Assembly: GCA_010909725.1 (NCBI GenBank)
Contig: JAACMV010000016.1
Location: 496,001 to 560,000, forward strand
Reading direction: 5' to 3'
DNA from: Picochlorum sp. 'celeri'
Lineage: Eukaryota > Chlorophyta > Trebouxiophyceae
DNA length: 64,000 nt
Shown here piece by piece: positions 36,315 to 49,401 of the stretch. The notes below the pieces were generated by a model, which was not told where the DNA came from, searched no databases, and worked only from the letters and a program-made list of their open reading frames with translations. Positions within the stretch are counted from its first letter, which is position 1. Each line of letters opens with the position of its first letter. Both the position numbers and the translations under genes were made by a program.

Positions 36315-39300
36315 ATGACTCGCTCTCAGGAGATGGTACCAGAGGATACATCGCCCCAAGTGGGCAAGAATACTGATAGTGTAGTCGAGAGTGTTGTGGA
36401 GAAGAAGGTAGTGGCGAAGCAAGAGTCGGCATTGCCTATTTCCCTGTCCATGTCGTTTGACAATATGCACGGGTGCGTTGTTGTGTTGTAGGTTTGGGGT
36501 GAGTATGGGTATGTATTTGAGACATGTTATGATGTTTGTAGGGATTCTGCTGGGGTTCCAAAGCATTCAAAAGAGACGTATGAGGCGTTGGATGCCATGG
36601 TAGAAAAGTTGGGAGGTGACAAGCCTGTTCACTCAGTCCTTGTTGCGAACAATGGTCTTGCTGCCGTGAAGTTCATTCGTTCTGTGAGGAATTGGGCATT
36701 CAAAAGATTTGGGGATGAGCGTGTGGTGAATTTGATCGCCATGGCGACGCCAGAGGACATGATGGCCGATGCAGAGCACATCAGGCTGGCTGACCAGTTT
36801 ATTGAAGTTCCTGGTGGTCGCAATGTGAACAACTACGCCAACGTACAGTTGATCGTTTCTCTTGCGTTGAGAACTCGAGTTGATGCTGTGTGGCCTGGAT
36901 GGTGCGTGACAGCTTGTGTGGATGGTGTGCATGAGTATTCTGTAATCTAATGTCGGTGTCTTGGTCATGTAGGGGTCATGCATCTGAGAAACCAGAGCTG
37001 CCAGAGCTCTTGGGTAATACGCCTACTGGTGTGAGATTTATTGGACCAGGGCAGTACGCCATGGCTGCGCTTGGAGATAAGATTGGCTCGTCCATCTTGG
37101 CTCAGTCAGCTGGTGTGCCAACATTGCCTTGGAGTGGAGACGGTGTCATGATCAAGTACGAAGATTGTGACAATGGCGAAATCCCGGACGATATATATGA
37201 TAAGGCGTGCCTTCATAATGTGGCCGAAGCTATTGCCTGCTTTGAGAGGATCAATGCACCTATTATGCTCAAGGCATCGTGGGGAGGTGGAGGCAAAGGA
37301 ATCCGCATGGTGAAGCATGTGGATGAGGTGCCCAACGCATTCAAGCAAGTGCAAGCAGAAGTTCCAGGATCTCCCATCTTTGCCATGAAGCTCGCGAGGA
37401 GGAGCAGGCATTTGGAAGTTCAGTTGTTGGCTGATATGCATGGAAATGTATGTTCTGTTTTCAGCAGAGATTGCTCTGTGCAGAGACGTCACCAGAAGAT
37501 TGTTGAAGAGGGACCTGTAACTGTAGCACATGCTGAGAAATTAAACCATATGGAAAGCTGTGCCCGCTCCCTTGCCAGGAGTGTAAAGTATGTTGGTGCT
37601 GCCACAGTTGAGTATCTCTATGCCATGGAGGATGATGAGTACTGCTTCTTGGAATTGAATCCTCGTCTCCAAGTGGAGCATCCAGTCACTGAGTGGATTT
37701 CTGGGGTGAATATCCCTGCTTGTCAGTTGCTTATTGCACAGGGTGTGCCTCTTCATGCAATCCCTGACCTACGCCGACTGTATGGGAAGGACCCAGAGGG
37801 TACTGACCCCATTGATTTCGAAGATTTCAATGCCCGCAATCCGCCATCTGGTCATGTTGTAGCTGTCAGAATTACAGCAGAAAATGCGAACGCTGGGTTC
37901 AAGCCGACTGCCGGGAAGATTGAGGAGATTTCTTTCAGAGGTACTCCTGACGTGTGGGGCTACTTTTCAGTCAAAGGAGGTGGCTCGGTCCATGAGTTCT
38001 CTGACTCTCAATTCGGCCATTTGTTTGCAAAGGGAGAGAATAGGAATGCTGCTATCCGTGCTATGGTGGTTGCTTTGAAGGAACTCAAAATCAGAGGGGA
38101 GATCCGAACAAATTCTGACTATGTCTGTGATTTGATACAAACAAGTGATTTTATCGGGGATTCTCATGACACTGGATGGTTGGATAAGAGAATCGCAGAG
38201 CAAATCACGACAGAAAGCCCACCTTGGCATTTGTCTGTTGTATGCGGTGCAGCCGTGAGAGCAACTCAAAAGTTCAACAGGAAACAAATAGAGTACCTTG
38301 GGTACCTGGAGAAGGGGCAGCTTCCCCCAGCCAGAATTTCTATGAACACTTCTGTTGAATCATTTGTTGTTGATGAGGAGAAGTTCTCTGTTGAGGTCTC
38401 TCGAACTGGTCCTCAGAGTTTGTCCATGCGACTGAATGGCTCCACTCTTGATGTGGTGGCACGAGAATTGAATGATGGAGGGCTACTGATCCAGTTGGAC
38501 GGCGTCTCTCACGTTGTTCATGCTGAAGAAGAACCCAGTGGAACAAGGTTGCTGATTGGAACAAGCACATGCCTACTGTCAAATGAGCACGATCCATCCC
38601 AGTTAACCTCCTTATCCACAGGGAAATTAATCAGGTATTTGGTTGAGGATGGAGCCCACATCCAAGCAAACACAGCATATGCTGAGATTGAAGTCATGAA
38701 GATGGTTATGGAGCTCACGTGCCCTTCATCTGGAGTGATAACATTTGAGATTCCAGAAGGGTCAGTTCTGGCTCCAGGCAGTCTCATTGCTCGCCTCAAG
38801 TTGGACGACCTTGCATCTGTCAAGACAGCAACCCCATTCACGGGACAATGGCCTGAGGTTGGACCTCCAGTCGTACGGGCTGACGGAGTGCAAAAGAGAT
38901 TCAACGAGTCAGTTACAAGTGCGGACAACATCCTGGCTGGCTATCCTAACCCAGTCGATTCAACTGTTTCAATTCTGAGAGAAACAGCCAGCGACCCCAC
39001 CCTGCCACTGTTGCAATGGGATGAAGCATATGGAGTTGTTTCGAGCCGTTTACCACATAAATTCGCATCACTTCTAGAGAAAATCGTGGATGAGTGCGCA
39101 ACCGATCTGAACAAGGGTCTGAAGGAGAAAGCTGAGCATGGTGACCTGGATGCAATATCAAGAAGCTGCATGGAAACTTTGCTTGGAACCATGACACAGG
39201 AAGTATCACAAACTCCGCCCGAGGATATCGCTGCTTTGGAGCAGCTTCTTGAGCCTTTGATTGAAGTTGCTAGAAATCATGCAATGGGGTCTGAGCATTA

Positions 39301-42300
39301 TACAAGAAGCATCGTCAAGGGAATGTTGGCGAAATACTTGTCCGTGGAGGAGCAATTCCAAACAGCAGAGGGCATCACAGAGCAAGAGATCATCGACGCC
39401 ATGCGAAAGTCAAGTGCTAGCGATTTACAGTCAGTGGTGTCACTTGTTATTTCTCACAATGGGTTGAAGGCAAAGAACGATCTCATCATGTCCCTTCTCA
39501 GAACCTTTGTGAGGGAGCATCCAGATGAATACCGCCAAGAGCTCAGACACCTGGCTTCCCTTCAGGACAAAAAAGCAATTTCATTAGTTTTACTCGCCCA
39601 GAAATTGCTTGAGATGTCTCTTCTCGGGGAATTGAGGAAGATTGTGGCAAAAGCTCTCTCAGGAGATGAGGTCACCCTTGACCAAGCCATTACTGAAAAG
39701 GAGCCTGTGAGCCCTGGGGGAGTGGCCAGACGAGTAACTCTGAATGAGGGCCTTTTTGCTGGTTTGAGCGATATTGCGGCGTCTCCTTCAATGCGCCATG
39801 GAAAGATCGAGGACAGGATCAACATGCTGGTGATGGCCCCAGCAGCTGTGGAGGATGCGATTGCGTCCCTACTCCCTGACCATGCTGACTTGGAACTCAG
39901 GTCAAGGGCTTTGACGACATATATCCAGCGTATCTACCACCCATATATTGTTGTTGAGCCTCAGATGGATGTGTATAATGAAAATCTTTCGATGACATCC
40001 TGGGTGTATGAGAAGCAGTCAGCAGATGCTTCGATTACTGATTGCATTGGTGGCAGCATTGTTCTGGAGGATTTGAACATGCTTGAGGAAGGTGTTAATG
40101 CTTTGATGAATTCCAAGGCATCTTCTGGATTGAAATCCGAGGTAAACAAGGGTACACTCCATCTTATTCTTGACTCCAGAGCAGATGTGCCAGAATATGG
40201 AGTCTTCCTGGCCAAAGTGAACTCGCTGTCGAATTTAATTTTGGACGCTGGATACAATGCTGTATCATTGTTGAGCAGAGGTGAAAAGATGGTTCCTATG
40301 AGAACGGTCGTTTACTTCTCCGAAGCAGAAAGGAAATTCTCATCATCTCCTGTCCTGAGATTCATGGAGCCCCCAACTGCAGACTGCCTTGAAATGCACA
40401 AACTGCAGTCTTTCACAGAGCTTCGGCATACATCTTCGAGGAACAGGCAATGGAATCTCTTTGCAGTCACAGAACAGCGCGCCAAAATGATGTCACTGAA
40501 GAGGGTCTTCGCAAGAGGCGTTGTCAGACAGCTTGGTCGCCCAGACCTCCTGGCTGCAACTTACGGTGGCAACTCTGCAGCGGTCGCTAAAGCTGCCATG
40601 CAAGAAGTGGGATCGTCTATTGAGTCTGCTCTCACGGAATTTGAAAGAGCGGCATATATTGGTGAGAGCGGCTCTAAAGCGGACTGGGCGCACATTTTTG
40701 TTAATGTCATTGCCCCAGTAGCACTTGGTGATGAGGGCGACCAAATGAAAGTGGCATTGGCGTTGCGTGCAGCGGCTGCAACATTGACAGCTCATAATAT
40801 CTCTCGTTTGAGAAACTCATCAGTCGCCCAATGGGAGCTGAGACTTCGGACAGTAGGAAATAAGGCTGCATGGAGAGTGATTGTTTCCGTTCCCACTGGC
40901 CACGAAAGTGGAGAGGATTGCGTCGATGTTTACAGGGAGCACACCGATGGCACGCGCGTTATTTACAATGCAATTACAGGCGATTGTCCGATGAATAATG
41001 TACCAGTTTCTGCACCATACGAGCCCTTGGAGACGCTCCAGTTGAAGCAAATGGCTGCCCGTAGGCATAAGACAACCTACTGTTATGACTTCCCAGCTGT
41101 CTTTGAGCATGCATTGATGCAAGTCTGGGCCCAAAGGGCGGCTTCTGGAGAACCAGATGCTGTTCCTCCCACGTCAAAGCTTGTTGAAGCACAGGAACTT
41201 GTCCCACGTGATGAGGAATTGCTGAATTTCCGGCAATCGGCTCCCCTTGTGCCCATGAAGAGACCACCTAACCTCAACAAGGTTGGAGTGGTAGCCTGGC
41301 TAATGACCTTGCATACCCCAGAATACCCTCAAGGACGACAGATTGTCACGATTGCAAATGACATCACCCATTCCTTCGGAGCATTTGGTCCAAAGGAGGA
41401 TGCCATGTTCCGTGCTGCCACTGATTTTGCACTGGAGAACCGCCTGCCAGTTGTCTACCTCGCAGCTAATAGTGGTGCAAGGGTTGGTTTGGCTAACGAG
41501 CTCAAATTATGCATGAAAGTTGCATGGGTAAACAACGAAGATCCTACCAAGGGATTCAGATACATTTATCTGTCCAAAGAAGACCATGACTCTATACTGG
41601 AAAGGGCAAAAGAGTCTGGAGTCACACCCTTCAAGGCGCAGATGATTGATGATGAAGGCGAAGTGAGATATCAACTCTCAGATATCATTGGTCTCGAGGA
41701 TGGCCTTGGAGTCGAGTGTTTGAGTGGAAGTGGCTCCATTGCTGGTATTTACTCAAAAGCATTCAAGGAGGGATTCACTCTCACTCTTGTGTCTGGAAGG
41801 ACTGTCGGTATTGGAGCATACCTCGCCAGGTTGGGTCGTCGTTGCATCCAGAGGAAGGATCAACCAATCATTCTCACTGGATTTGCGGCTCTCAACAAAT
41901 TGCTTGGCAGAGAGGTATACACAAGCCACATGCAGTTGGGAGGTCCAAAGATCATGGGCACGAATGGTGTGTCCCATCACATTGTTCACGATGATCTAGA
42001 AGGAGTAACGAAAGTGCTCGAATGGATTTCATTCATTCCCTCTCGTACTGGCGAGACGATTCCCAAACTTCCAACATCAGACTCCATTACCAGAAGAGTT
42101 GCCTACAAGCCAGCAGATGGCGAAAAATTGAATCCTCGTTCTGCTATTGCTGGATATGATGATGCGGCGACAGGTGGCTGGGTATCTGGACTGTTTGATC
42201 GTGGTTCTTGGCTTGAAAGCCAATCTGGATGGGCGAGAACGGTGGTCACAGGCCGAGCCCGACTTGGAGGAATTCCTTGTGGCGTCATTGCAGTGGAAGT

Positions 42301-43372
42301 CGACACTGTCATGCTCGACATCCCTGCCGATCCAGGAATGCCGGATTCCTCTGAAAAGACTATTCCACAGGCTGGCCAAGTCTGGTTCCCAGACTCTGCC
42401 CTGAAGACTGCCCATGCAATGGAAGAATTTGATCTGGAAGGCCTTCCTCTCTTTGTCATGGCAAACTGGAGAGGCTTCAGTGGCGGACAGCGAGATCTCT
42501 TTGAAGGAGTCTTGCAAGCAGGATCTTTGATTGTCGAAAATTTGAGGTCGTATCGTCAGCCAGTCTTTATGTACATCCCCCCTGGGTGCGAGCTTCGAGG
42601 TGGAGCTTGGGTTGTGATTGACTCTCAGATCAACCCCGACCAGATTGAGAGTTATGCTGACACCACAGCAAAGGGTGGGGTGCTCGAGCCAGAAGGAATG
42701 GTGGAAATCAAGTTCAGATCCAAGGAGCTGATCAGCGCCATGCACAGATTGGATCCTGTGATGAAAGCTTTGGTCACCAGCCACGGAGCTGATCACAGCC
42801 TGGTGAAAGAACGAGAGGCCAAACTCCTGCCAATCTACACTGGCATAGCACAATCATTCGCACAAATGCATGACACGCCAGTCCGAATGCAAGCAAAGGG
42901 AGTCATCAAAGAAATCGTACCATGGGAAACATCTAGGCAGTTCTTTGCCAATCGTCTCAAGAGACGCCTTGCAGAGGCTGCTCTTTGCACCCATTTGAGA
43001 TCAGCAGATGACAAGATCACCTCTGTTGAAGCCAAACAAATGATACGAGATTGGTATCTCACTAGTCCAATGAGTAGCAATGCTGATTCAAACATAAGCC
43101 TGGTCGTCGACCATGCAATGAACCTGGATGAGCAGGAAGCCTTGTGGCAAGATGATGCAGCCTTCATGGACTGGGTAGATGGACCATCGGGAGCGGCTCG
43201 CATTTCGCTCGAACTCAGACACGTCCGTCAGCAATCAGCAACCAAGCTCGTCAAAGCTCTCAGTAGTACATCTGAAGGAACGCAAGGCCTGATGCAAGGT
43301 CTTGAGGAGGCCATGGAAACGAATCATTCGTTGCTCTTGCAACTTCGAAATTTGGTCAACCAGCGTGGATGA
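36315..43372 (+). CDS. ACC1: Homomeric (multidomain) acetyl-CoA carboxylase
   Basis: This eukaryotic-type enzyme makes malonyl-CoA, the committed step of fatty-acid synthesis. Exons 36315-36472, 36542-36901 and 36973-43372 (all GTGCGT donors and tgtag acceptors) encode 2305 residues. Order: biotin carboxylase (VLVANNGLAAVKFIRSVR, WPGWGHASEKPELPE across the splice, WGGGGKGIRMV, FLELNPRLQVEHPVTEW), the BCCP domain with biotinyl Lys749 in EVMKMVMEL, the ACC central region, and carboxyltransferase (GVVAWLMTLHTPEYPQGRQ, LAANSGARVGLA, GFSGGQRDLFEGVLQAGSLI). The N-terminus is acidic and not transit-like, suggesting a cytosolic form, although a plastid isoform cannot be excluded. ATG 36315 is the first in frame. 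Confidence 0.96.
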
Positions 43373-43412
43373 ATCTTTTTTACCCACCAGTCTCTTGTTT
43401 TGTGTCTTTGTT

Positions 43413-43417
43413 TGTAA
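43413..43417 (+). terminator. TGTAA poly(A) signal of the ACC gene
   Basis: TGTAA lies 40 nt after the ACC stop and 23 nt before the next gene's ATG on the same strand. Confidence 0.55.
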
Positions 43418-43440
43418 TTAAATTCTGATTTCATATATTT

Positions 43441-44856
43441 ATGAGTCTTTATTCAAGACTGTGCTCGACGATCCCGTCGGCAGTGTCAAACTCGTCTGAG
43501 TTTCCCTTGTTGCCAGGGTATGCACAAGGTTCGGCTCCTGCTGTTCTTCAAAGCCGCCTGGGATCACGAAGATTTACATCAAATACCTCTAGGTATCGAA
43601 TTAATGCCCATGAGGACTATATTAGGTTCGATGCGTGTTTGAGAATTCTCCAACTACCTTGACCTAGCAATCACTGGTTTGATCGTCACGTCTGATGCAT
43701 GTGCAGCGTTTCAAACGAATCTGGAGGTAATAAACGTTTAGTTGTGCACCGCCGAGATGCAGTAACGGTCGACCTGAACAAGGGGTCGGGTTTGGACGAC
43801 CAGAGCATAGTAGAGGATAGCCAGCATGTTGGCCTGAATGGAAAGTTTGTGGTTCCTGCTGAGCGGGTGGCACAGCTCAAAGAAGAACTGGGTATGACGT
43901 CTGATGAGCTTATTAAATCGCTGATAACTCCCGCATCGGCATTAGCACGCCCGCCGATTTCAACGTTTCATGTGGGGTATGTTGTCTTTCTGGCTGGACT
44001 CGTCCATGATGTTTACCTCTACCCTTTTTTCATGGTTAATGAATGAATGCAGAGCTGTAGGTATTGGGGGCAGTGGTAATTTATATGTCGGCTGTAATCT
44101 TGAGTTTGCAAATCTACCCTTGTACAATTCTGTGCATGCTGAGCAATTTCTACTGGTAAATGCATTGCATCATCGAGAGACCCGGATTGAAAAGCTGGCA
44201 ATCTCCGCAGCTCCCTGTGGACATTGCAGGCAATTTTTCTCGGAACTAAATTGCGCGGTACGATGGGTCTATGGGTGTGAGAATCTTGTCAATGATGCGA
44301 CCATCATGGCTGTGATTGTTTGCTGCAGGACTCTATAAAGTTTTTATTTTTCAATGGCTCGTATTCACTAGGTCAGCTGCTCCCAATGCGTTTTAAACCG
44401 ACAGATTTGCTGGAAGATCCAGAGACTCCGTTACTGCTGTTGCCTCAGAATAATCAAGTAAAATTTTCTCCCCAAGCTGAGGAGCAGATTCAAGAATGGA
44501 GGGACTCGGGGAATACCCTGCTTGTCCAAGCTGCAGAAGCAGCATTGGAGGAGTGCAGAAATGCCTATTGTCCATACAGCAGATGTCCTGCCTCCGCATC
44601 AATTGTGACAGATGATGGAGGCGTGTATGCAGGAGGTTATATAGAGAGTGCTGCGTATAATCCAAGCATGTTGCCGCTGCAGAGTGCCATTATAGATGCT
44701 GTGATTGATGGAATGCCGTGCTACACCAAGATGACAGCAGCCATATTGCTGGAAACAGAAGGCGGAGCTGTGCAGCATGATAGAACGATGAGAGTCAATG
44801 TTGCACAAATAGCTCCACAAGCAGACTTTTTTGTGTTACATGTACAAAATGTTTGA
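43441..44856 (+). CDS. CDA: Cytidine deaminase, plant-type two-domain, probably organelle-targeted
   Basis: Cytidine deaminase converts cytidine and deoxycytidine to uridine forms in pyrimidine salvage. Exons 43441-43592, 43707-43976, 44053-44257 and 44329-44856 (donors GTATCG, GTATGT, GTACGA; acceptors tgcag) encode 384 residues. The N-terminus (MSLYSRLCSTIPSAVSNSS and more, to about residue 50) is transit-like. The catalytic domain has the zinc and proton-shuttle motif HAEQ (about 168) and PCGHC (about 195), with RTP-equivalent ARPPISTFHVGAVG. The C-terminal second deaminase-like domain (YCPYSRCPASASIVTDDG; ESAAYNPSMLPLQSA) lacks the zinc cysteines, as in plant CDA. The gene begins 68 nt after ACC on the same strand and converges on IPK1. 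Confidence 0.93.
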
Positions 44857-44886
44857 AAATTTTCTCATCAATGCCAATGGGCAGGT

Positions 44887-46272
44887 TCAACATGCTGAAT
44901 TGACCCGCATAATTTCCCTATCTAATGCGGCATGCGCTTTAATTTTCTCCAATGGTTTTCTATCTAAATCTACGATTGTGATCCTATACATACAAGATAT
45001 ACCCAGGGATGTGCATATGGCACCTGTCCCACAGGGATTTCGGGGCTGGTGCCTGGTAGTTGCATCACCTGTTGCGCAGAATGAAATCATAAGAGAGCAA
45101 TCTTTCGCCGTTGCAGCAATAAAGTAGTCCGCTACTATATCCATAATCTTTTCTTTTTCAAAAGTTAGGAGGCGTTCAAGCGCCAAGGAAGGCTCACCTG
45201 TCTTGCTGTTGATTTCCACATCTGGAGACACCAATCTATTTACCAATTTTTCGACTGCCTGTACGTCATATTGACACGCATTTTGCATAGTAAGAATATT
45301 CTGCAGTATATTTTCTTGTAAAAGAATCTCTGCAAGTATAATCGACAGTGTTTCCTTGGCACAAGATGTCACAGTGTCTGATGGCAACATTGTCTGAACA
45401 ATAGATTTGCACAGGCCACAAACATCATCCAAGGGGCACCGGTGCCCTCCACGAAAGACGCTCAGATTGTTTTGCGGATTATCAAAAAGTGCGATAAGAG
45501 CGCGCACCATGCGCTCTTTTTGATTCGAGAAGAGATCCAGAGGATCATAGGCACTCCTAGAGGAGATTGATCCTTGCTCTAATTTGAGTGTTTGGTGCAG
45601 TGAGTATCTCGACCTGGTATGCTTTAGAGTTCTCTCATGTAGTGGAACAGTATCACATGTCAAAATATTTCCAAATTTTGGCTTAATCTCGACACATACT
45701 GTATCTGACGTTGCCTGCCCCCCCAGTAGGGTTGCATCAGGCATGAGCAGGACATCCTTTGTCAGAGTGGAGCCAGCACCAATCTCTCGCAGTCGAGCAC
45801 ATTTCTGCATATGTGTATTCATGCCATCAAAATCATTCACAGCGTCAATCATACTTTCGTGGTATCGTACCATCAGGGGCACATGGCATGCACCAAGCCT
45901 TGGGATGACAACTGACTCCATAAACTTTGCCCTATCATACTCAGCATGATGGTCCCTTTGAGGACAGATCTCGTATCCGCGCCTCTTCCACATTTCGTAT
46001 TCCAATAGTCCCAGCCTTTTCTTCAGACTCTGTTCAGATACGACATGGGTATCCACTGCTAGCTCTTGTCCCTTGTTCTTTGAACACCTTGCAACCAATG
46101 CAAGGTGCTCGTACGATGTAATGCGCACTCCATGTACGGAATTAGCATTCCCATATCCTTTCAAATCTTTCCATGTTCCAGTGCAATGAAGAATGTCGTC
46201 ATCGCCAGACTGAGGGTGGGATTGAAAGAGCCTGCAAAGATTGCAGCAGGGGGTGCAATCCTTTGCCGTCAT
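44887..46272 (-). CDS. IPK1: Inositol-pentakisphosphate 2-kinase (IPK1)
   Basis: IPK1 phosphorylates inositol pentakisphosphate at the 2-OH to make InsP6 (phytate). From ATG 46272 it is about 461 residues; the TTG two codons earlier is not a real start. Family signatures are VCVEIKPKFG, the segment SRYSLHQTLKLEQG, and the strongly conserved YDPLDLFSNQKERMVRALIALF followed by NPQNNLSVFRGG. DCSLMISF and VDLDRKPLEKIKAHAALD mark the C-terminal catalytic region. A zinc-site-like CRLF/HC cluster lies near the N-terminus, but a normal WKDLKGYGNANSVHG glycine loop follows. Single exon. It begins 59 nt after SEC3 on the same strand and is 30 nt from the convergent CDA stop. Confidence 0.9.
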   Translation of the reverse strand: MTAKDCTPCCNLCRLFQSHPQSGDDDILHCTGTWKDLKGYGNANSVHGVRITSYEHLALVARCSKNKGQELAVDTHVVSEQSLKKRLGLLEYEMWKRRGYEICPQRDHHAEYDRAKFMESVVIPRLGACHVPLMVRYHESMIDAVNDFDGMNTHMQKCARLREIGAGSTLTKDVLLMPDATLLGGQATSDTVCVEIKPKFGNILTCDTVPLHERTLKHTRSRYSLHQTLKLEQGSISSRSAYDPLDLFSNQKERMVRALIALFDNPQNNLSVFRGGHRCPLDDVCGLCKSIVQTMLPSDTVTSCAKETLSIILAEILLQENILQNILTMQNACQYDVQAVEKLVNRLVSPDVEINSKTGEPSLALERLLTFEKEKIMDIVADYFIAATAKDCSLMISFCATGDATTRHQPRNPCGTGAICTSLGISCMYRITIVDLDRKPLEKIKAHAALDREIMRVNSAC

Positions 46273-46296
46273 CCTCAAACCATAATAGTAGCTGCT

Positions 46297-46301
46297 TTAC
46301 A
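46297..46301 (-). terminator. TGTAA poly(A) signal of the SEC3 gene
   Basis: Minus-strand TGTAA lies 30 nt after the SEC3 stop, within the 59-nt gap before IPK1. Confidence 0.5.
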
Positions 46302-46331
46302 AGGAAATAAACCCAATAAATAAATAAATTA

Positions 46332-49300
46332 TCAGCTATCGAGGCGGAGCTGGCTGGATCTCATGCTGGACAACGCCGAGCGGATATCCGTCACTGAGGA
46401 ATCTGAGCACATAGTTTCCAGACTGTCCAAGGCATTTAAAACTCTTGCATCGACACGCTCCCAGACGACATTGACAAGATATGATGCCGACTCGCCAAGA
46501 TCCTTCTTGATCCGATTCCGTACCGCATTGAGCTTGGACTGAAAGGTTTCAGGGTCATCAATCAATGGCTGGAATACCGCAACATCAATGCTGGGAATAC
46601 TCTTGCCTTTCTGCGAATCAGGAATGTCACAGAGTGCTTCAAGATCATTCTCGGCCAGAATTGAATGAATATATGCCTTGAGGGAGGCATTTCTCCCCTC
46701 TGCTGCTCTTGTGCAGTACTGTTTCAGCACCTTGGATTGCTTGATGGGCAATGCTTGCAGACTAATTCTCAGAAATGCATAGTTTTCAAGCCGAATCCGT
46801 TCTTTGTGTTTATCATGATCGCTTGTTTTCGACTCAATTGCCGAAAACATACTTGGAAGGACTTTTGCGTACAATTCATCTGCCATGTGACGAATCCTTT
46901 GACTTGGCGTGCTGGTTGGAAGTGAGAAACTCCCACTGGAAGCTGCAGATATTTGCGGCACCATGTCAAATTCGACCGAGCCTTGAGGACTTTGGAAAGG
47001 AGACAACGGCAATATTGTACCAGGATTTTGTGATTCTTGTGAATCGGACGAAGCAAGCATGCTTCCATCCTTTGCAACCCACTCTGCTGCTATGGCCTCC
47101 ATTGCATTCGCAAGCGATTCAAAGTTGGCTACAAAGGGGAAAATGTGAATCGAGCTACCGCTTCGTGCGCTTGGTGCTTTTCTTATAGCCTCAGTAATCT
47201 CGAGCACAAATGACTTCCAAAATCCGTCTGCGTCCTTCAAAACTTCTGCCAACATTTCACAAATCACAGTCCCTGAAAGCGACTCTGGCTGCAATCGAAC
47301 TTTGAATGACTCTATCGTCCCCACAATATCAAGGCAACTAAGTCCACGAGAGGACTTGACTGACAACAGAAATTGAGATATTTCAGGGCCAATACCTTGA
47401 ACGAGACTCCTTGCTGCAGATATATGAGGGATCAAAATCCCAGATTTATCCAACAAATCAACAAGCACTGCAATCTCATTCGTGATACGAGGCATCAACG
47501 ATGTAATAGATGCGCTAAAAGCCGAAGAAATTTCTGAACCTTCGATACTCGAATCAGTATTCAGCACAGGGGCATCACTGGCATATCGATTCTTCTGCAT
47601 GTGACTTGAATGCATTCGTTCCAATGCCGTTGCTGACTCCACTCTCTTCATCATTTCCTTTCCAATCGACTTACTTCCAGTCATATCATGCTGCACTTGT
47701 AAACTAGCCAACGAACGTTCCACCTCCTTCTTCAGACCACTGTTGGTCGATTCCAGATACCTGTACACTCTTGCCTTGCCTGCCTCGGCATCAACCATGG
47801 CTATCAACCCCAACAAAGGCGCCAGTGTTGCAATCTTTTCATGCAATTGAAGCTGTTCTTGGAAAGAATCTAAAGTTTCTCTCGAAGCAGGAGCTACCTG
47901 CGAATCAAAGTGATCAACAGCCCTCTTCAAAAACCTCTTCTCGATATCCTTCATCCTTTTCAAAGAATCCTCCACAAGTTTCATATTTACAAACTCTGGA
48001 TTCAATCCACTTTTCCTCGATGCTCGTGTCTTTTTACCATGAATAGCATCAATTTTAGACAGCAGCATTTCACAGGCAACGCGCATCTCATCAAAATATT
48101 TTGCACGCATCTCCTGCTCCAACAACACCCGCTCCACCTCTGGACGCAGAGTACAATGATCCAACAACGAATTCATCGCTTCCAAAAGCAACGCATTGTT
48201 CCTTGAATGATTCTCCAAATACCCACTACTTTTCTCAATCACCGCCACATCGTCTTTCAAATGCCTCAGTTTCAATTCAAACATCCCAATTGTCTCCTCC
48301 AAATCATCCAAACATCCCAACGTTGTGAAAATACCATCATGTATCCTATTCGACCTCACTCGAGACTCCAACAGCTCATGAATATTCGCATCATCTAACG
48401 CCTGAAGTTCTGAAGATATTTTTCTACACGCATCCTCCAAAGAACTGGCACCTTCAGACACAGCATCCAACAACACATCCGCCCTGATATTCTCCCGCAT
48501 ACTGTACGCTGTTTCCTTCCGACCAACGATAGAAGACGGATACGTCTTCTTCTTCTGTACTGTACCACTCGATTCTTCATGTTTCACCGTTGCCTGCTGC
48601 TGCAAGGCCACCGAAGGCAAGGTCGGCTGAATATCCATGCTGTCATACGCACTCGTCGTCCTCTCCTCATCCCGTTGCGTATCCACAACAGCCGGCGTTT
48701 CCTTTTCCTCATCGCTCTCTTCCTCTGACGACGACAACTCCCCATACACACCCAAATCCCTTCGCTTCACTCCAACCAACACCGGAACAACCTTTTCATG
48801 TGACTTGCAAAAAGAAAACACCACACCCAACAACTCTGCCCGCTCCTCCTCACTCACACACTCAAACGCCACCCGAACATCGCCTCCACTCAACTTTCGT
48901 GTAGAAAACGTCACCTGACACACCGGATGCGCTCCACCAAACGCCTCCAACACACTCACCATCTTCAACCGAAAGCTCTTCCGAACCTCGTACCCAACAC
49001 CACCATACTGACCACCACCTTCTGTACTCGCCCCTTTCTTCTTCTTACACACATGAAGCGATGCTTTAAACCCAGGACCACCAGCCCTACGTTGCACAGT
49101 AATACACACCACACGAGGCTTTTTCGTTGAACCAGGCACCACCCCTTGCTGCCGCTGTGTGACATCCTTTTGACTCCTCCCCTTCTTACCACTCGACAAC
49201 ACAGACTTGCGACCATACGGACCCTGTGCCACTGGAGTACATTTGATCACCTACACCATCATGACAACACCCTTGAGCTACATCATTCATTCAACCAACA

Positions 49301-49401
49301 AGCAAGGAAGAAGAAGAAGAAGAACATACAGCAAACGTGGATACCACCCGGTGAGGCGAGTGTAAAAACACCCGCTCCATCTCCTTGTATATTGAAGACA
49401 T
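46332..49401 (-). CDS. SEC3: Exocyst subunit SEC3 (EXOC1)
   Basis: SEC3 is the exocyst landmark subunit that tethers secretory vesicles at the plasma membrane. Exons 49401-49330 and 49250-46332 (GTATGTTC donor, tgtag acceptor, phase 0) give 996 residues. The first exon encodes MSSIYKEMERVFLHSPHRVV, and its splice supplies the start that the long exon lacks (its first codon is GTG). Residues about 45-185 resemble the PH-like phosphoinositide domain, with RKSFRLKMVSVLEAFG. An acidic Ser/Glu stretch follows. The helical core matches plant SEC3 by eye: SSELQALDDANIHELLES, GCLDDLEETIGMFELKLRHL, SGILIPHISAARSLVQG. The ATG at 49380 is a second in-frame option. Confidence 0.88.

Noticed and set aside
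44831..45127. Plus-strand ORF over the IPK1 3' end
   Set aside because: It lies antisense to the conserved IPK1 C-terminus and shows no family resemblance.
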